A DNA stretch of 47,721 nucleotides, from the NCBI GenBank assembly GCA_029007035.1, contig JAQXHC010000052.1:1-47721 (forward strand), in the 5' to 3' direction. This document shows positions 25,876-34,298 of the stretch, piece after piece. The number at the start of each line of letters is the position of its first letter. The stretch's first letter is position 1. A program made the translations under genes and the position numbers. The notes below the pieces were generated by a model. The model searched no databases. It was not told the DNA's origin and was given only the letters and a program-made list of their open reading frames with translations. The DNA comes from Oscillospiraceae bacterium. GTDB lineage: Bacteria; Bacillota; Clostridia; Oscillospirales; Ruminococcaceae.

Positions 25876-27957
25876 TCAATTATCGTCTTTCACAGCCATG
25901 ATGACATCTGTAAGAAGATTAGCAGGAAGCTGCTCGTAGCGGAGGAAATCAAAGGTAAAGCTGCCCATTCCGCGCGTTATCTGACGAAGATACATCGCGA
26001 AATCATGCATTTCAAGTACGGGAACTTCCGCCTGAATAAGTGTGGTTCCATGAGTAACCGGTTCCATGCCAAGAACTCTGCCGCGGCGTTTGTTAAGCTC
26101 GCCCATAATATCACCTGTGTTTTCGTCAGGAGCAGTTACTTTAAGTTCACCGATAGGTTCAAGCATAACCGGATCAGCCTGACGCAGACCTTCTTTATAG
26201 GCAATTGATGCAGCAGTTTTGAATGCCATTTCAGAGGAGTCAACAGGATGATACGAGCCGTCAACGAGAATTGCTTTCAATCCGACAACCGGACAGCCTG
26301 CAAGAACGCCCTTCTTTGAACATTCTTCAAGACCTTTCTGAACGGCAGGGAAGTAATTCTTCGGAACAGCTCCGCCGAAAACTTTTTCCTCGAAAACAAG
26401 TTCATCGCTGAGACAGGGCTCAAACTCTATCCAGACATGACCGTACTGACCGTGACCGCCAGACTGTTTTTTATGCTTACCCTCAACTCTGACCTTTTTG
26501 CGGATAGTTTCGCGGTAAGCAATTTTCGGAATCGTAAGGGTGATATCAACACCGAATTTAGCTTTGAGCTTTGAAGCTGCAATATCAAGATGTTGTTCGC
26601 CGAGACCGCTGAGAATCTGCTCTTTGGTGTTTTCATCCTGGGTGTAGGAAAGCGTAGGTTCTTCCTCAATGAGACGCTGCATTCCAGAGGAAATCTTAGC
26701 TTCGTCGCCCTGATTTTTCGCTTTTACAGCCATTGAGTAGCAAGGTCTTGGGAAGTTCATTGGAGGCAGATCGACGATTCTTGAGACTTCCGAGAGTGTG
26801 TCGCCTGTTTTCGCTGAAATCTTTGAAGCGACGACGATATCGCCTGCTTCGGCATAAGAAACCTCAGTCTGTTTTTTTCCGCAGAGAGTAAATAGTTTTC
26901 CGATTTTTTCCGCAGTTCCGTTTGCAGAGTTAATGATCTCGCTGTTTGCATTTAGTTTACCTGACATAACGCGGATCATTGACATTTTTCCTACAAATGG
27001 GTCGGCTATGGTTTTAAAAACAAATGCCGTTAAAGGCTCCTGTTTATCACATTTTATTTCGACCACATTTTTAGCGGGAGTATAGGCTTCTGCAGGAAAT
27101 ACCTCGCATGGATTCGGCAGGAGCAGTTCAACTTCTTTCAGTAACATATCAATTCCTGCCATATCGACAGCAGAGGTGCAGACAACAGGGGTAATGATAC
27201 CTCTGTTCATGCCGTTGTGAATTCCGTCGATAAGTTCTTTCTGTGTGAACGGCTCGCCCTCAAAGAATTTCTCCATAAGCTCATCGGAGGTTTCAGCGAC
27301 TGCTTCTGAGATAGCTGCAATCAGTCCCTCGATACGGTATTCAAATTTCTCTGAAATCTCGGCATTAGGCATTTCTGTTTCAACGGCAATGCCTTTTTCG
27401 TTATATTTATAGGCTTTCATCTCAATGAGATTAACATAAGAAACAATTTTGTGGTCATGGATAACCGGAACAACAACGGGGCATACGGTCGGACCGAAAA
27501 CGGTTTTCAGTTCGGTGAGAACATTAAAGAAATTAGCGTCCTTGTCATCAATTTTTGTGATTACAAACATTTTTGATTTGCCTTGAGAAACGGCTTCGTC
27601 ATATGCCTTTCTTGTGCCGACCTTAACACCTGATTTGGCTGAAACGGTAATCATAACATTATCAGCAGCACGGATACCCTCAATCATATCGGCGGCAAAG
27701 TCAAAAAGTCCCGGAGTATCGAGAAGATTTATTTTCATGCCGTTATACTCAAAAGCGGCAAGAGAAGTGCTGATTGAAATTTTTCTTTTAATTTCTTCGG
27801 GATCATAGTCGCAGATTGTATTTCCGTCGACAGTTTTTCCGAGGCGGTCGGAAGCTCCGGCTTTATAGAGAACAGCTTCTGCCAGTGAAGTTTTACCTGA
27901 GCCGTTATGACCGGCAAGAGCGATATTTCTGATTTTTGAAACGTCATAGTAGTTCAT
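25876..27957 (-). CDS. Elongation factor G-like GTPase (EF-G paralog)
   Basis: 693 residues with the full EF-G layout: GTPase domain with P-loop GHNGSGKTS (residues 16-24) and DTPG near 78, then domains II-V through to a normal C-terminus. G4 reads TKID instead of the NKxD of canonical EF-G. This marks the EF-G-like branch found beside true EF-G in many Firmicutes and Thermotoga. The function of this branch is not settled; it may act in ribosome recycling or a special translation step. It stands alone with its own promoter, not in a str operon, which supports a paralog rather than fusA. The ATG at 27957 has AAGGAG nine bases before it. Confidence 0.9.
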   Translation of the reverse strand: MNYYDVSKIRNIALAGHNGSGKTSLAEAVLYKAGASDRLGKTVDGNTICDYDPEEIKRKISISTSLAAFEYNGMKINLLDTPGLFDFAADMIEGIRAADNVMITVSAKSGVKVGTRKAYDEAVSQGKSKMFVITKIDDKDANFFNVLTELKTVFGPTVCPVVVPVIHDHKIVSYVNLIEMKAYKYNEKGIAVETEMPNAEISEKFEYRIEGLIAAISEAVAETSDELMEKFFEGEPFTQKELIDGIHNGMNRGIITPVVCTSAVDMAGIDMLLKEVELLLPNPCEVFPAEAYTPAKNVVEIKCDKQEPLTAFVFKTIADPFVGKMSMIRVMSGKLNANSEIINSANGTAEKIGKLFTLCGKKQTEVSYAEAGDIVVASKISAKTGDTLSEVSRIVDLPPMNFPRPCYSMAVKAKNQGDEAKISSGMQRLIEEEPTLSYTQDENTKEQILSGLGEQHLDIAASKLKAKFGVDITLTIPKIAYRETIRKKVRVEGKHKKQSGGHGQYGHVWIEFEPCLSDELVFEEKVFGGAVPKNYFPAVQKGLEECSKKGVLAGCPVVGLKAILVDGSYHPVDSSEMAFKTAASIAYKEGLRQADPVMLEPIGELKVTAPDENTGDIMGELNKRRGRVLGMEPVTHGTTLIQAEVPVLEMHDFAMYLRQITRGMGSFTFDFLRYEQLPANLLTDVIMAVKDDN

Positions 27958-28088
27958 GCTGAAAATCTCCTTGTAAATGGATTTACGGACGAATTAAGTC
28001 CGCTATATGGATATAACCGCGATAAATCAAAAACAAATTCGCGAAATATATCCGAAACGAATAGACATATTTCCCAAACGTTTATTTA

Positions 28089-28117
28089 ATTATAAAACAT
28101 ATTTGAAAAAAATGCAA
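28089..28117 (-). promoter_or_regulatory. σA promoter of the EF-G-like gene
   Basis: Minus-strand TTGCAT (28117-28112), 17-nt spacer, TATAAT (28094-28089). The leader to the ATG is about 125 bases. Confidence 0.6.
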
Positions 28118-28194
28118 TATTATATTGAATATTTCTGCATTTTACAATACAAACAGTATTTGAATATGTGCATATTGCACAATTATACGGGCTG

Positions 28195-28878
28195 CTATGG
28201 CTGAGTTGTATCGTAGAGTCTCCTTAACTTCTCAATTGCTTTTTTTTCAATCCGCGAGACATAGGAGCGTGATATACCGAATTTTTTTGCCGTTTCGCTC
28301 TGAGTATGCGGAGTTCCGCCGTAAAGTCCGTAGCGGTGAATAATAATTTTAAGCTCGCGTTTATCGAGACATTTGTCGATGGAACTATATAGTCGGCCTG
28401 AATTTATGGTAAGGTCGATTTGCTCCTCAATGTCGATACCGTTGTCAATCAGTTCCATGAGCGTGACGGCGTTTCCGTCCTTATCGGTTTCGACCGGTTC
28501 ATTCATGTAAACATCTCCGGCGCTTTTTTTCAAGAAACGGAAGTTCATAAGTATTTCATTTTCAATACATCTGCTGGCATATGTTGCAAATCTGGCTCCC
28601 TTGGTGTAGTCAAATGAATCAACAGCTTTAATCAGACCGATTGTGCCGATAGAAATAAGTTCGTCCTGATCGGAAGCTTTGGCAGCATATTTTTTTACAA
28701 TATGAGCAACGAGCCGAAGATTATGTTCGATCAGTTTGTTTTTAGCATTTCTGTCACCTTCGGATAAAAGGCGGAAGCATTCCTGTTCCTCGTTTCCTGA
28801 CAGAGGTTTTAGAAAGATTCGGTTGTTTTCAAAGTGCAGTGCAAGAAGCACAATATTTTTCAGCAGTTCAAGCAGCAT
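28195..28878 (-). CDS. sigK: RNA polymerase sporulation sigma factor σK-like
   Basis: 227 residues of the σ70 family. The σ2 region LIEHNLRLVAHIVKKY, then LISIGTIGLIKAVDSFDYTKGARFATYASRCIENEIL (residues about 75-111), is the σE/σK signature, and σ4 ends in GISRSYVSRIEKKAIEKL. A hydrophobic N-terminal stretch (MLLELLKNIVLLAL) before FLKPLS looks like the pro-sequence removed from pro-σK in Bacillus and clostridia. The gene is whole, not split by a skin element. It would drive late mother-cell genes during spore formation. GGAGG lies six bases before the ATG. Divergent from the DUF6106-nnr genes. Confidence 0.88.
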   Translation of the reverse strand: MLLELLKNIVLLALHFENNRIFLKPLSGNEEQECFRLLSEGDRNAKNKLIEHNLRLVAHIVKKYAAKASDQDELISIGTIGLIKAVDSFDYTKGARFATYASRCIENEILMNFRFLKKSAGDVYMNEPVETDKDGNAVTLMELIDNGIDIEEQIDLTINSGRLYSSIDKCLDKRELKIIIHRYGLYGGTPHTQSETAKKFGISRSYVSRIEKKAIEKLRRLYDTTQP

Positions 28879-28967
28879 AATATTCCTCCGTACTATTATT
28901 AAGAATAAGAAATACTATGCTAAGCAGCTTGAACAATATAATAAAAACAAAAAAGTTTTTTATTCTA

Positions 28968-28996
28968 TTGAAATTTCATATAAAATGTGTTATGAT
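28968..28996 (+). promoter_or_regulatory. σA promoter of the DUF6106-nnr genes
   Basis: TTGAAA (28968-28973), 17-nt spacer, TATGAT (28991-28996), about 35 bases before the start codon. Confidence 0.65.
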
Positions 28997-29030
28997 AATA
29001 GACAGAGAATTTTTTATGAAAGGAAATAAA

Positions 29031-29555
29031 ATGGATAATTTTGCTGAACAGCTTGTTGTAAAACATCCCACCTCATCGGACAGAGCTAAAAAAATGATAA
29101 TATTTGTCGGAGGCTGTCTGATGACTGTGCTGCTTATTCTAGTGTCTGTCATGATGCTTGGAAGCGGATCTTTTATTCCGGTGCTTGGATTGCTCCTTGC
29201 TGCGGGAACCGGATACGGAACATATTTTTTTATGCAGGAGACATACGTTGAATATGAATATACTTTCACGAATGGTGAACTTGACATTGATAAAATAATC
29301 GCCAAGAAAAAACGTATTTCGCTTTTATCTGTTGATGTCCGAAAATTTACGGCTTTTGGAAAAAACACCGAAGCAGGCGAAGAAACTGCCGATATGACCG
29401 TGATAATTGGTTCGGATAATATAGCATCTCACGAATATTATGCAGATTTCGACCATGACGAATATGGTTCGTCCCGTCTTATCTTTGCTCCTGACGAGAG
29501 AATGCTTGAAAATATTAAAAAAACACTTCCTGCCTCTCTGAGAAGCGGAAGATAG
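29031..29555 (+). CDS. DUF6106-like membrane protein
   Basis: 174 residues. Two membrane helices (about 20-44 and 48-70), then a soluble domain of about 100 residues starting EYEYTFTNGELDID. This layout matches DUF6106, a clostridial family of unknown function. The ATG at 29031 is chosen because AAAGGA lies six bases upstream; in-frame starts further left overlap the promoter. It is followed 10 bases later by nnr, probably in one operon; the link in function is not known. Confidence 0.82.
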   Translation: MDNFAEQLVVKHPTSSDRAKKMIIFVGGCLMTVLLILVSVMMLGSGSFIPVLGLLLAAGTGYGTYFFMQETYVEYEYTFTNGELDIDKIIAKKKRISLLSVDVRKFTAFGKNTEAGEETADMTVIIGSDNIASHEYYADFDHDEYGSSRLIFAPDERMLENIKKTLPASLRSGR

Positions 29556-29565
29556 GAGGCAAAAA

Positions 29566-31278
29566 ATGCAGATTGTCACACCGGCACAAATGAAGAAGCT
29601 CGAGTCGGAGTCCTTGAAATATGGTACACCTGCTCAGAAGCTCATGTCCAATGCAGGTACGATGCTTGCAGATTTAATTGATGAATACTGTCGGAAGGAA
29701 ATTATCGGTGAACCGGAAAATAAGTCGATAGTTTTTCTTGCCGGTTCAGGTAATAACGGGGGAGACTGCTTTGCGGCTGCAAATAAGCTCGTATTCAGAG
29801 GTTACGACATAACGGTGATAAGCCTTTGCGGAAAGCCAAAAACAAAAATTGCCGAAGCCGAATATGCAAAGCTTCCGAAAGATCATATCAAGCTTATCAG
29901 AGCGTACAGAAGCGCCAACGTCAAAGCCGCTATCGAAGCGGCAGAGCTGGACTATATGACCCTTTCAAAGGACAGTGATATTGCCGCTCTTGCTAAAAAA
30001 GATAAAAAGGAGCTTACCTCTCTCGAAAAAATCATGCTGGAGGAAAAACAGCGTCTCCGCAGAGTGTTTGATGCGATTTCAGGAGCCGATGTACTTGCGG
30101 ACGGCGTTTTCGGAACCGGTTTTCACGGAGCTTTAGATGATGAAATTTCGGCATTTCTTTCGGCTTCAACCAAAGCATATAAGATTGCAGTTGACGTTCC
30201 GAGCGGAGGAAACTGCGAAACCGGCGGCATTGCTGACGGAGCATTCAAAGCCGATGAAACAATCGCTTTCGGTGTTCTGAAAACCGGAATGACCCAGTAC
30301 CCTCTGAAGGAATACTGCGGAAAAATTACCGTTGCGGATATTGGAATTCCAAATGAAGCTTATGCTGCACTCAATAACCAAAGGCTTTATTCGCTGATTG
30401 ACAGTAATGCACTCCGGGAATTTCCCGGTGAAAGACGTCCCGATGCCTATAAAAATCAGTTCGGACGCGTTCTTTTAATTAACGGAAGCAGACGTATGAG
30501 AGGAGCTGCGGTCCTTTCTACTCTTGCCTGCCTTAGAAGCGGAGCAGGACTTGTCTGTCTTGCTTCATGTGAGGAGGCTTGTGCCGCGACAGCTGTTTTG
30601 GCTCCCGAAGCAACCTTTGTTCCTCTTGAAACGGACTATGACGGCTATTTGCTTTATGATTCAAATAAGAAAATTCTTGCAGAGGAAATGGAACGTTCTG
30701 ATGCAGTGCTCATAGGCTGTGGAATGGGAGTTACATCGGATACTGTCGAGCTTGTTCGATTTGTGGTGAATACTGCGAAATGTCCAATAATTATCGACGC
30801 GGACGGAATAAATTGCATAGCTTCGGACATAAGTATTTTAAAGAACAAGCGGACGGATATTGTAATTACTCCTCATGCAGGAGAAATGGCTCGCCTGCTT
30901 GGCTGTACAAATGACGATGTAAACCGCGACAGATTCGCCGCTTCTGCCGGATTTGCCGCAGAACATGGTGTTACAGTTCTGCTTAAAGGCGCAGGAACTC
31001 TTATTTCCGACGCCAATTACACGGCGGTCAATTCCACGGGAAATCCCGGTATGAGCAGGGGAGGAAGCGGCGATGTTCTTGCCGGAATAGTTGCAGCTTT
31101 TGTTGCTGCCGGTCACGATGTTTTCGATGCGGCAGGTTATGCGACATATCTTCACGGACTGGCAGGTGATATAACTGCTGATAAACTCAGTCAGCAGGCA
31201 ATGCTGCCGAGAGATATTATTGATTCTCTTTCTGCCGCGTTCTCGTACATCAAGGAAAAAAACAGCGCTGAATCTTAA
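29566..31278 (+). CDS. nnr: Bifunctional NAD(P)HX epimerase/ADP-dependent NAD(P)HX dehydratase
   Basis: 570 residues. The N-terminal YjeF-type epimerase (about 1-230) has AGSGNNGGD (59-67) and FGTGFHG. The C-terminal ribokinase-fold dehydratase (about 290-565) has GCGMG, ITPHAGE and NPGMSRGGSGDVLAG. Together they repair hydrated NADH and NADPH in the cytoplasm, using ADP in the dehydratase step. The epimerase half carries an insertion of about 45 charged residues (about 115-165), making the protein longer than the usual roughly 500 residues. AGGAGG is six bases before the ATG. Confidence 0.95.
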   Translation: MQIVTPAQMKKLESESLKYGTPAQKLMSNAGTMLADLIDEYCRKEIIGEPENKSIVFLAGSGNNGGDCFAAANKLVFRGYDITVISLCGKPKTKIAEAEYAKLPKDHIKLIRAYRSANVKAAIEAAELDYMTLSKDSDIAALAKKDKKELTSLEKIMLEEKQRLRRVFDAISGADVLADGVFGTGFHGALDDEISAFLSASTKAYKIAVDVPSGGNCETGGIADGAFKADETIAFGVLKTGMTQYPLKEYCGKITVADIGIPNEAYAALNNQRLYSLIDSNALREFPGERRPDAYKNQFGRVLLINGSRRMRGAAVLSTLACLRSGAGLVCLASCEEACAATAVLAPEATFVPLETDYDGYLLYDSNKKILAEEMERSDAVLIGCGMGVTSDTVELVRFVVNTAKCPIIIDADGINCIASDISILKNKRTDIVITPHAGEMARLLGCTNDDVNRDRFAASAGFAAEHGVTVLLKGAGTLISDANYTAVNSTGNPGMSRGGSGDVLAGIVAAFVAAGHDVFDAAGYATYLHGLAGDITADKLSQQAMLPRDIIDSLSAAFSYIKEKNSAES

Positions 31279-31279
31279 T

Positions 31280-31430
31280 GCAATACTGTACAGAGCTTGT
31301 GCCGAAGCTGCAAAGTCAGATTGCATAAAAAGCTCGCAGGCATATTGACGTATGGCAAGATTTTTTGCTTGATATGACGAATAAAATGCAGGCAGATTCG
31401 GTACCAAAAACGAGCGATGTGCTTTAAATC
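31280..31430 (+). repeat. Palindromic intergenic repeat, copy A
   Basis: Between nnr and the lipoprotein gene. The core runs from GAGCTTGTGCCGAAGCTGC (31293) to GCAGATTCGGTACC (about 31392) and on to GTGCTTTAAAT. The ends match copy B (33990-34083, other strand) in order, and each copy has facing TTGT(A/G)CCG / CGGTAC arms. A stem TGCAAT/ATTGCA (31280-31325) is added here. Confidence 0.5.
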
Positions 31431-31497
31431 CAATGTCAATCAAAATTGCAGGAATGTTAAAAGTCAGAATAATACATAATGGAGGAGTACTTTATTT

Positions 31498-32118
31498 ATG
31501 AAACGACTTGCAGCATTCACAACCGCAATTATGTCCGCCGTTTGTCTTGCTTCCTGTTCTGTTAAGGGAGGAGAAAGCGGTACTGTCGCCAACGGTCTTG
31601 GAGGCGGCTATCAATCGGCAGTCTCAGTAACTATCGGAGATATGAGCGCCGAGGGAACAGTCAAACGTTTTGGCGAGGGAATGTGGGAAATTGAGTTTGA
31701 ATCACCAAACAGCCTTGCAGGGATTAAGCTCAGTTTTACCGACGGAACAGCCGAAGCCGAATATAAGGGACTGAGTTTTTCCGTTCCGCAATCAGCTCTG
31801 CCAGTAAAGGCGATGATGCTCAATCTGATTGAAGCTGTTGACGGACATTCCAAATCCGACAGTCTGAAAGGCGAAGAAAACAATGGCGATATTAAAATCA
31901 GCGGCAGGCTTGAGGGCGGAGACTACACTCTCACTGTTGACAAAAATGGAAGTCTCAAAGGTTTTTCTATGCCCAATAATGAGCTTACTATGAGTTTTAC
32001 GGAAAATGTTCCGATAAGCGGATTGCCGGAAGAAACATCCGCGGCCGATTCGGAGACAGAATCCGTAACGGCTTCGGATACGGCTGATTCTGAGACATCG
32101 ACAGCCGGGAATACCTGA
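31498..32118 (+). CDS. Lipoprotein of unknown function
   Basis: 206 residues. The N-terminus MKRLAAFTTAIMSAVCLASC is a lipoprotein signal with lipobox LASC (Cys20), so the protein should be anchored outside the cytoplasmic membrane. The body is rich in beta strands; the tail (about 180-206) is Ser/Thr/Glu-rich and likely disordered. No known domain is recognised. GGAGG lies about ten bases before the ATG, and a strong terminator follows. Confidence 0.82.
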   Translation: MKRLAAFTTAIMSAVCLASCSVKGGESGTVANGLGGGYQSAVSVTIGDMSAEGTVKRFGEGMWEIEFESPNSLAGIKLSFTDGTAEAEYKGLSFSVPQSALPVKAMMLNLIEAVDGHSKSDSLKGEENNGDIKISGRLEGGDYTLTVDKNGSLKGFSMPNNELTMSFTENVPISGLPEETSAADSETESVTASDTADSETSTAGNT

Positions 32119-32134
32119 AATAAAACATATGAGA

Positions 32135-32178
32135 AACGGACGGTCAATCGTTGTGAATTGACCGTCCGTTCTGTTTTA
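32135..32178. terminator. Bidirectional terminator
   Basis: Perfect stem AACGGACGGTCAAT / ATTGACCGTCCGTT with an 8-9 base loop, followed by CTGTTTTATT, between the converging lipoprotein and aquaporin genes. Confidence 0.88.
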
Positions 32179-32208
32179 TTATTTAAGCATAGCCGTTTGA
32201 ATTATTTA

Positions 32209-32928
32209 TTACTTTTTTGCACTGCTCTTATCTGAGCTTTCAAGGAACTTATAAACAACAGCGGCAAGTGCTGCTCCGGCAAGAGGACCAACAATGAATA
32301 CCCAAAGGCATGAAAGCGGAGTTGAATTTCCATTGATAGCAGCTGCAACAGCAGGACCAAAGCTTCTTGCAGGGTTAACGGAAGTACCGGTAAGACCTAT
32401 TCCAAGAATATGTACGAGTGTAAGTGTGAAACCGATAACAATACCTCCGAAAGAGCCGTGGTTAGCTTTTTTAGATGTAACACCGAGAATTGTAAGAACA
32501 AATGCGAATGTGAGAACGACTTCAACAAGAATACCGGCAGCTGCACTGTCGTTTACGCCTGCCAGACCGTTTGAGCCGAAGCCGCCTGTTTTATCGGCAA
32601 CTCCGCCTGTGCTGAAAATAGCCGCAAGTATTCCCGAACCTGCAAAAGCTCCGAGACACTGTGAGATAACATAGCCGATGAAATCGGTGATGCTCATTCC
32701 TCCGCTGATGAGAACTCCGAGAGATACAGCGGGATTGATATGACAGCCCGAGATATTTCCTACGCAATATGCCATACCGACAATAACAAGACCGAAAGCA
32801 AGTGCTGTAAGAATGTATCCGCCGCCGTTTTCAGCATCGCAGCCTACAAGCATTGCTGTGCCGCAGCCGAAGATTACGAGTACCATTGTACCGATGAATT
32901 CAGCTGCATATTTTCTGATTGAATCCAT
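32209..32928 (-). CDS. Aquaporin (MIP family, AqpZ-like)
   Basis: 239 residues, six membrane helices and two half-helices with NPA motifs (HINPAVS and SVNPARS). The pore-lining pattern HILGIGLTGTSVNPARS, with His, Thr and Arg, is that of water channels such as AqpZ rather than glycerol facilitators. Start moved to the ATG at 32928 since GGAGG is eight bases before it. The upstream promoter is TTGACA-17-TACTAT. The gene stands alone. Confidence 0.92.
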   Translation of the reverse strand: MDSIRKYAAEFIGTMVLVIFGCGTAMLVGCDAENGGGYILTALAFGLVIVGMAYCVGNISGCHINPAVSLGVLISGGMSITDFIGYVISQCLGAFAGSGILAAIFSTGGVADKTGGFGSNGLAGVNDSAAAGILVEVVLTFAFVLTILGVTSKKANHGSFGGIVIGFTLTLVHILGIGLTGTSVNPARSFGPAVAAAINGNSTPLSCLWVFIVGPLAGAALAAVVYKFLESSDKSSAKK

Positions 32929-32976
32929 TTCTTTTTCCTCCAATATCATTTTACGGAAATAAATTCCGTTTACTTA

Positions 32977-33005
32977 ATAGTAACATAAATATCAGATAAT
33001 GTCAA
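32977..33005 (-). promoter_or_regulatory. σA promoter of the aquaporin gene
   Basis: Minus-strand TTGACA (33005-33000), 17-nt spacer, TACTAT (32982-32977). A small hairpin (ACGGAA/TTCCGT) lies in the leader. Confidence 0.7.
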
Positions 33006-33122
33006 TATATAAAATGATTTTTGCATGGTGATTTATTGATAAGCCGTTCAGAGTGATAAGTCGGTATTTGACATGAATTTCTATGAACCGTGTTTTTAAT
33101 GCTCAAAGAATACTGAAATTAT

Positions 33123-33959
33123 CTATTTAATGTAATCAATAAGTTTTCCGAGACAAGGCTCAAAACAGGTTCCGTACCACATTTCATCAATGAAAGGGAG
33201 TGTTTCGACGATGCAGTCAACGGTAAAGCTGACAGAGATTTCCAGAGCTTCTCGTATAGATTTTCCAAGGGTAACAGCGCCTGTGAATACACTTGCAAAA
33301 ATATCGCCGGTGCCGTGTACAGTCCGGCTGATATTTTTGTTGAATGCAAAGAAATATTCGCCGGTTTTACTGTCATAAGCCGCCGCGCCCTGCCGTTGAT
33401 TGTCATAGTGAATTCCGGTGAGCACGGGAGTACGGCAGCCGAGTTTGCTTAGTTTAAAGAGAACGTCCCTGACATATGATTCATCGTATTCCTCAGTGTA
33501 TGGGATTCCGAGAATAAATGAAGCTTCGGTCATATTGGGAATAATGAAATCTGCCTTGCCGCAGAGTTTTGTCATTTCGCTGACGAAATCATTATTAAAT
33601 CCGGCATAAAGCCTGCCACCGTCAGCCATAGCAGGGTCGACAACGATAAAATTATCTGCTGAACCGAAGTCGTCAAAGAAATCGGAAACAATTTTTATCT
33701 GCTCCTTAGAACCAAGATATCCTGTATAAAGTGCATCAAAGCGAAGTCCGAGCTTCTTCCAATGAGCTGAAATATCAGGGATATCATTTGTAAGATCGCG
33801 GAAGGTGTATCCGGTGAAGCCGCCGGTGTGCGTAGAGAGAACTGCAGTGGGGATTACGGCGGTTTCAATACCCATAGCCGAAATAATAGGAAGGGCAGCC
33901 GTAAGCGAGCATTTTCCGAAACAGGAAATGTCCTGAATTGTCACAACTTTTTTTATCAT
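33123..33959 (-). CDS. pdxY: Pyridoxamine/pyridoxal kinase (PdxY-like)
   Basis: 278 residues of the ribokinase-like PfkB/PdxK fold. VVTIQDISCFGKCSL at the start and HTGGFTGYTFRDLT match clostridial pyridoxamine kinases. DPAMADGGRLY and the GTGD anion-hole motif (VHGTGDIFAS), with its catalytic Asp, complete the active site. It phosphorylates B6 vitamers with ATP for salvage. Start at the ATG at 33959, five bases after GGAGGAG. A repeat element with a terminator-like hairpin sits in the leader. Confidence 0.9.
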   Translation of the reverse strand: MIKKVVTIQDISCFGKCSLTAALPIISAMGIETAVIPTAVLSTHTGGFTGYTFRDLTNDIPDISAHWKKLGLRFDALYTGYLGSKEQIKIVSDFFDDFGSADNFIVVDPAMADGGRLYAGFNNDFVSEMTKLCGKADFIIPNMTEASFILGIPYTEEYDESYVRDVLFKLSKLGCRTPVLTGIHYDNQRQGAAAYDSKTGEYFFAFNKNISRTVHGTGDIFASVFTGAVTLGKSIREALEISVSFTVDCIVETLPFIDEMWYGTCFEPCLGKLIDYIK

Positions 33960-33989
33960 AAAAACTCCTCCGAATCGTATTACAATATT

Positions 33990-34083
33990 AAAGCAACACC
34001 GCAAAAAGCCCGGTTTTGTACCGGATCTGCTTTTTTTCTTTATTTCACATTAATATCGACTTTGCATTTTCGGTACAAGCTTT
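33990..34083 (-). repeat. Palindromic intergenic repeat, copy B (pdxY leader)
   Basis: Minus strand: AAAGCTTGTACCG ... CGGTACAAAACCGGGCTTTTT ... GTTGCTTT (parts only). TTGTACCG and CGGTACAA are perfect inverted arms, and AAAGC/GCTTT closes the ends. Part of it, CCGGT-ACAAA-ACCGG-GC-T5, looks like a terminator in the pdxY leader. It matches copy A at both ends but lacks most of the middle. Confidence 0.55.
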
Positions 34084-34231
34084 AAGCGGTATTTCTTAAT
34101 TTTACAACATTTATTCCAATGTGTCAATACTGACAGATTATAAAAGAAATATTCTGACACAGACAGATGATTGTCGAAATAATTCCATATCAGCAATGAT
34201 TTTTTGAAAAGACTTAAGGCATCATGAGGTA

Positions 34232-34260
34232 TTGACATTTTATGACAGTTAGTTTATAAT
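34232..34260 (+). promoter_or_regulatory. σA promoter of the MBOAT-SGNH operon
   Basis: TTGACA (34232-34237), 17-nt spacer, TATAAT (34255-34260). Confidence 0.8.
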
Positions 34261-34298
34261 AATTATGGTTTTTATTTTTCAATGAATAGGGTGAAGAG

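Noticed and set aside
28167..28181. Palindrome TGTGCA-TAT-TGCACA after sigK
   Set aside because: Short, AT-rich, with no T run; could be chance, so not listed as a terminator or operator.
30838..31443. 201-residue minus-strand ORF over nnr and the following gap
   Set aside because: Its right part is the palindromic repeat and its left part is the antisense of nnr; no family match is seen.
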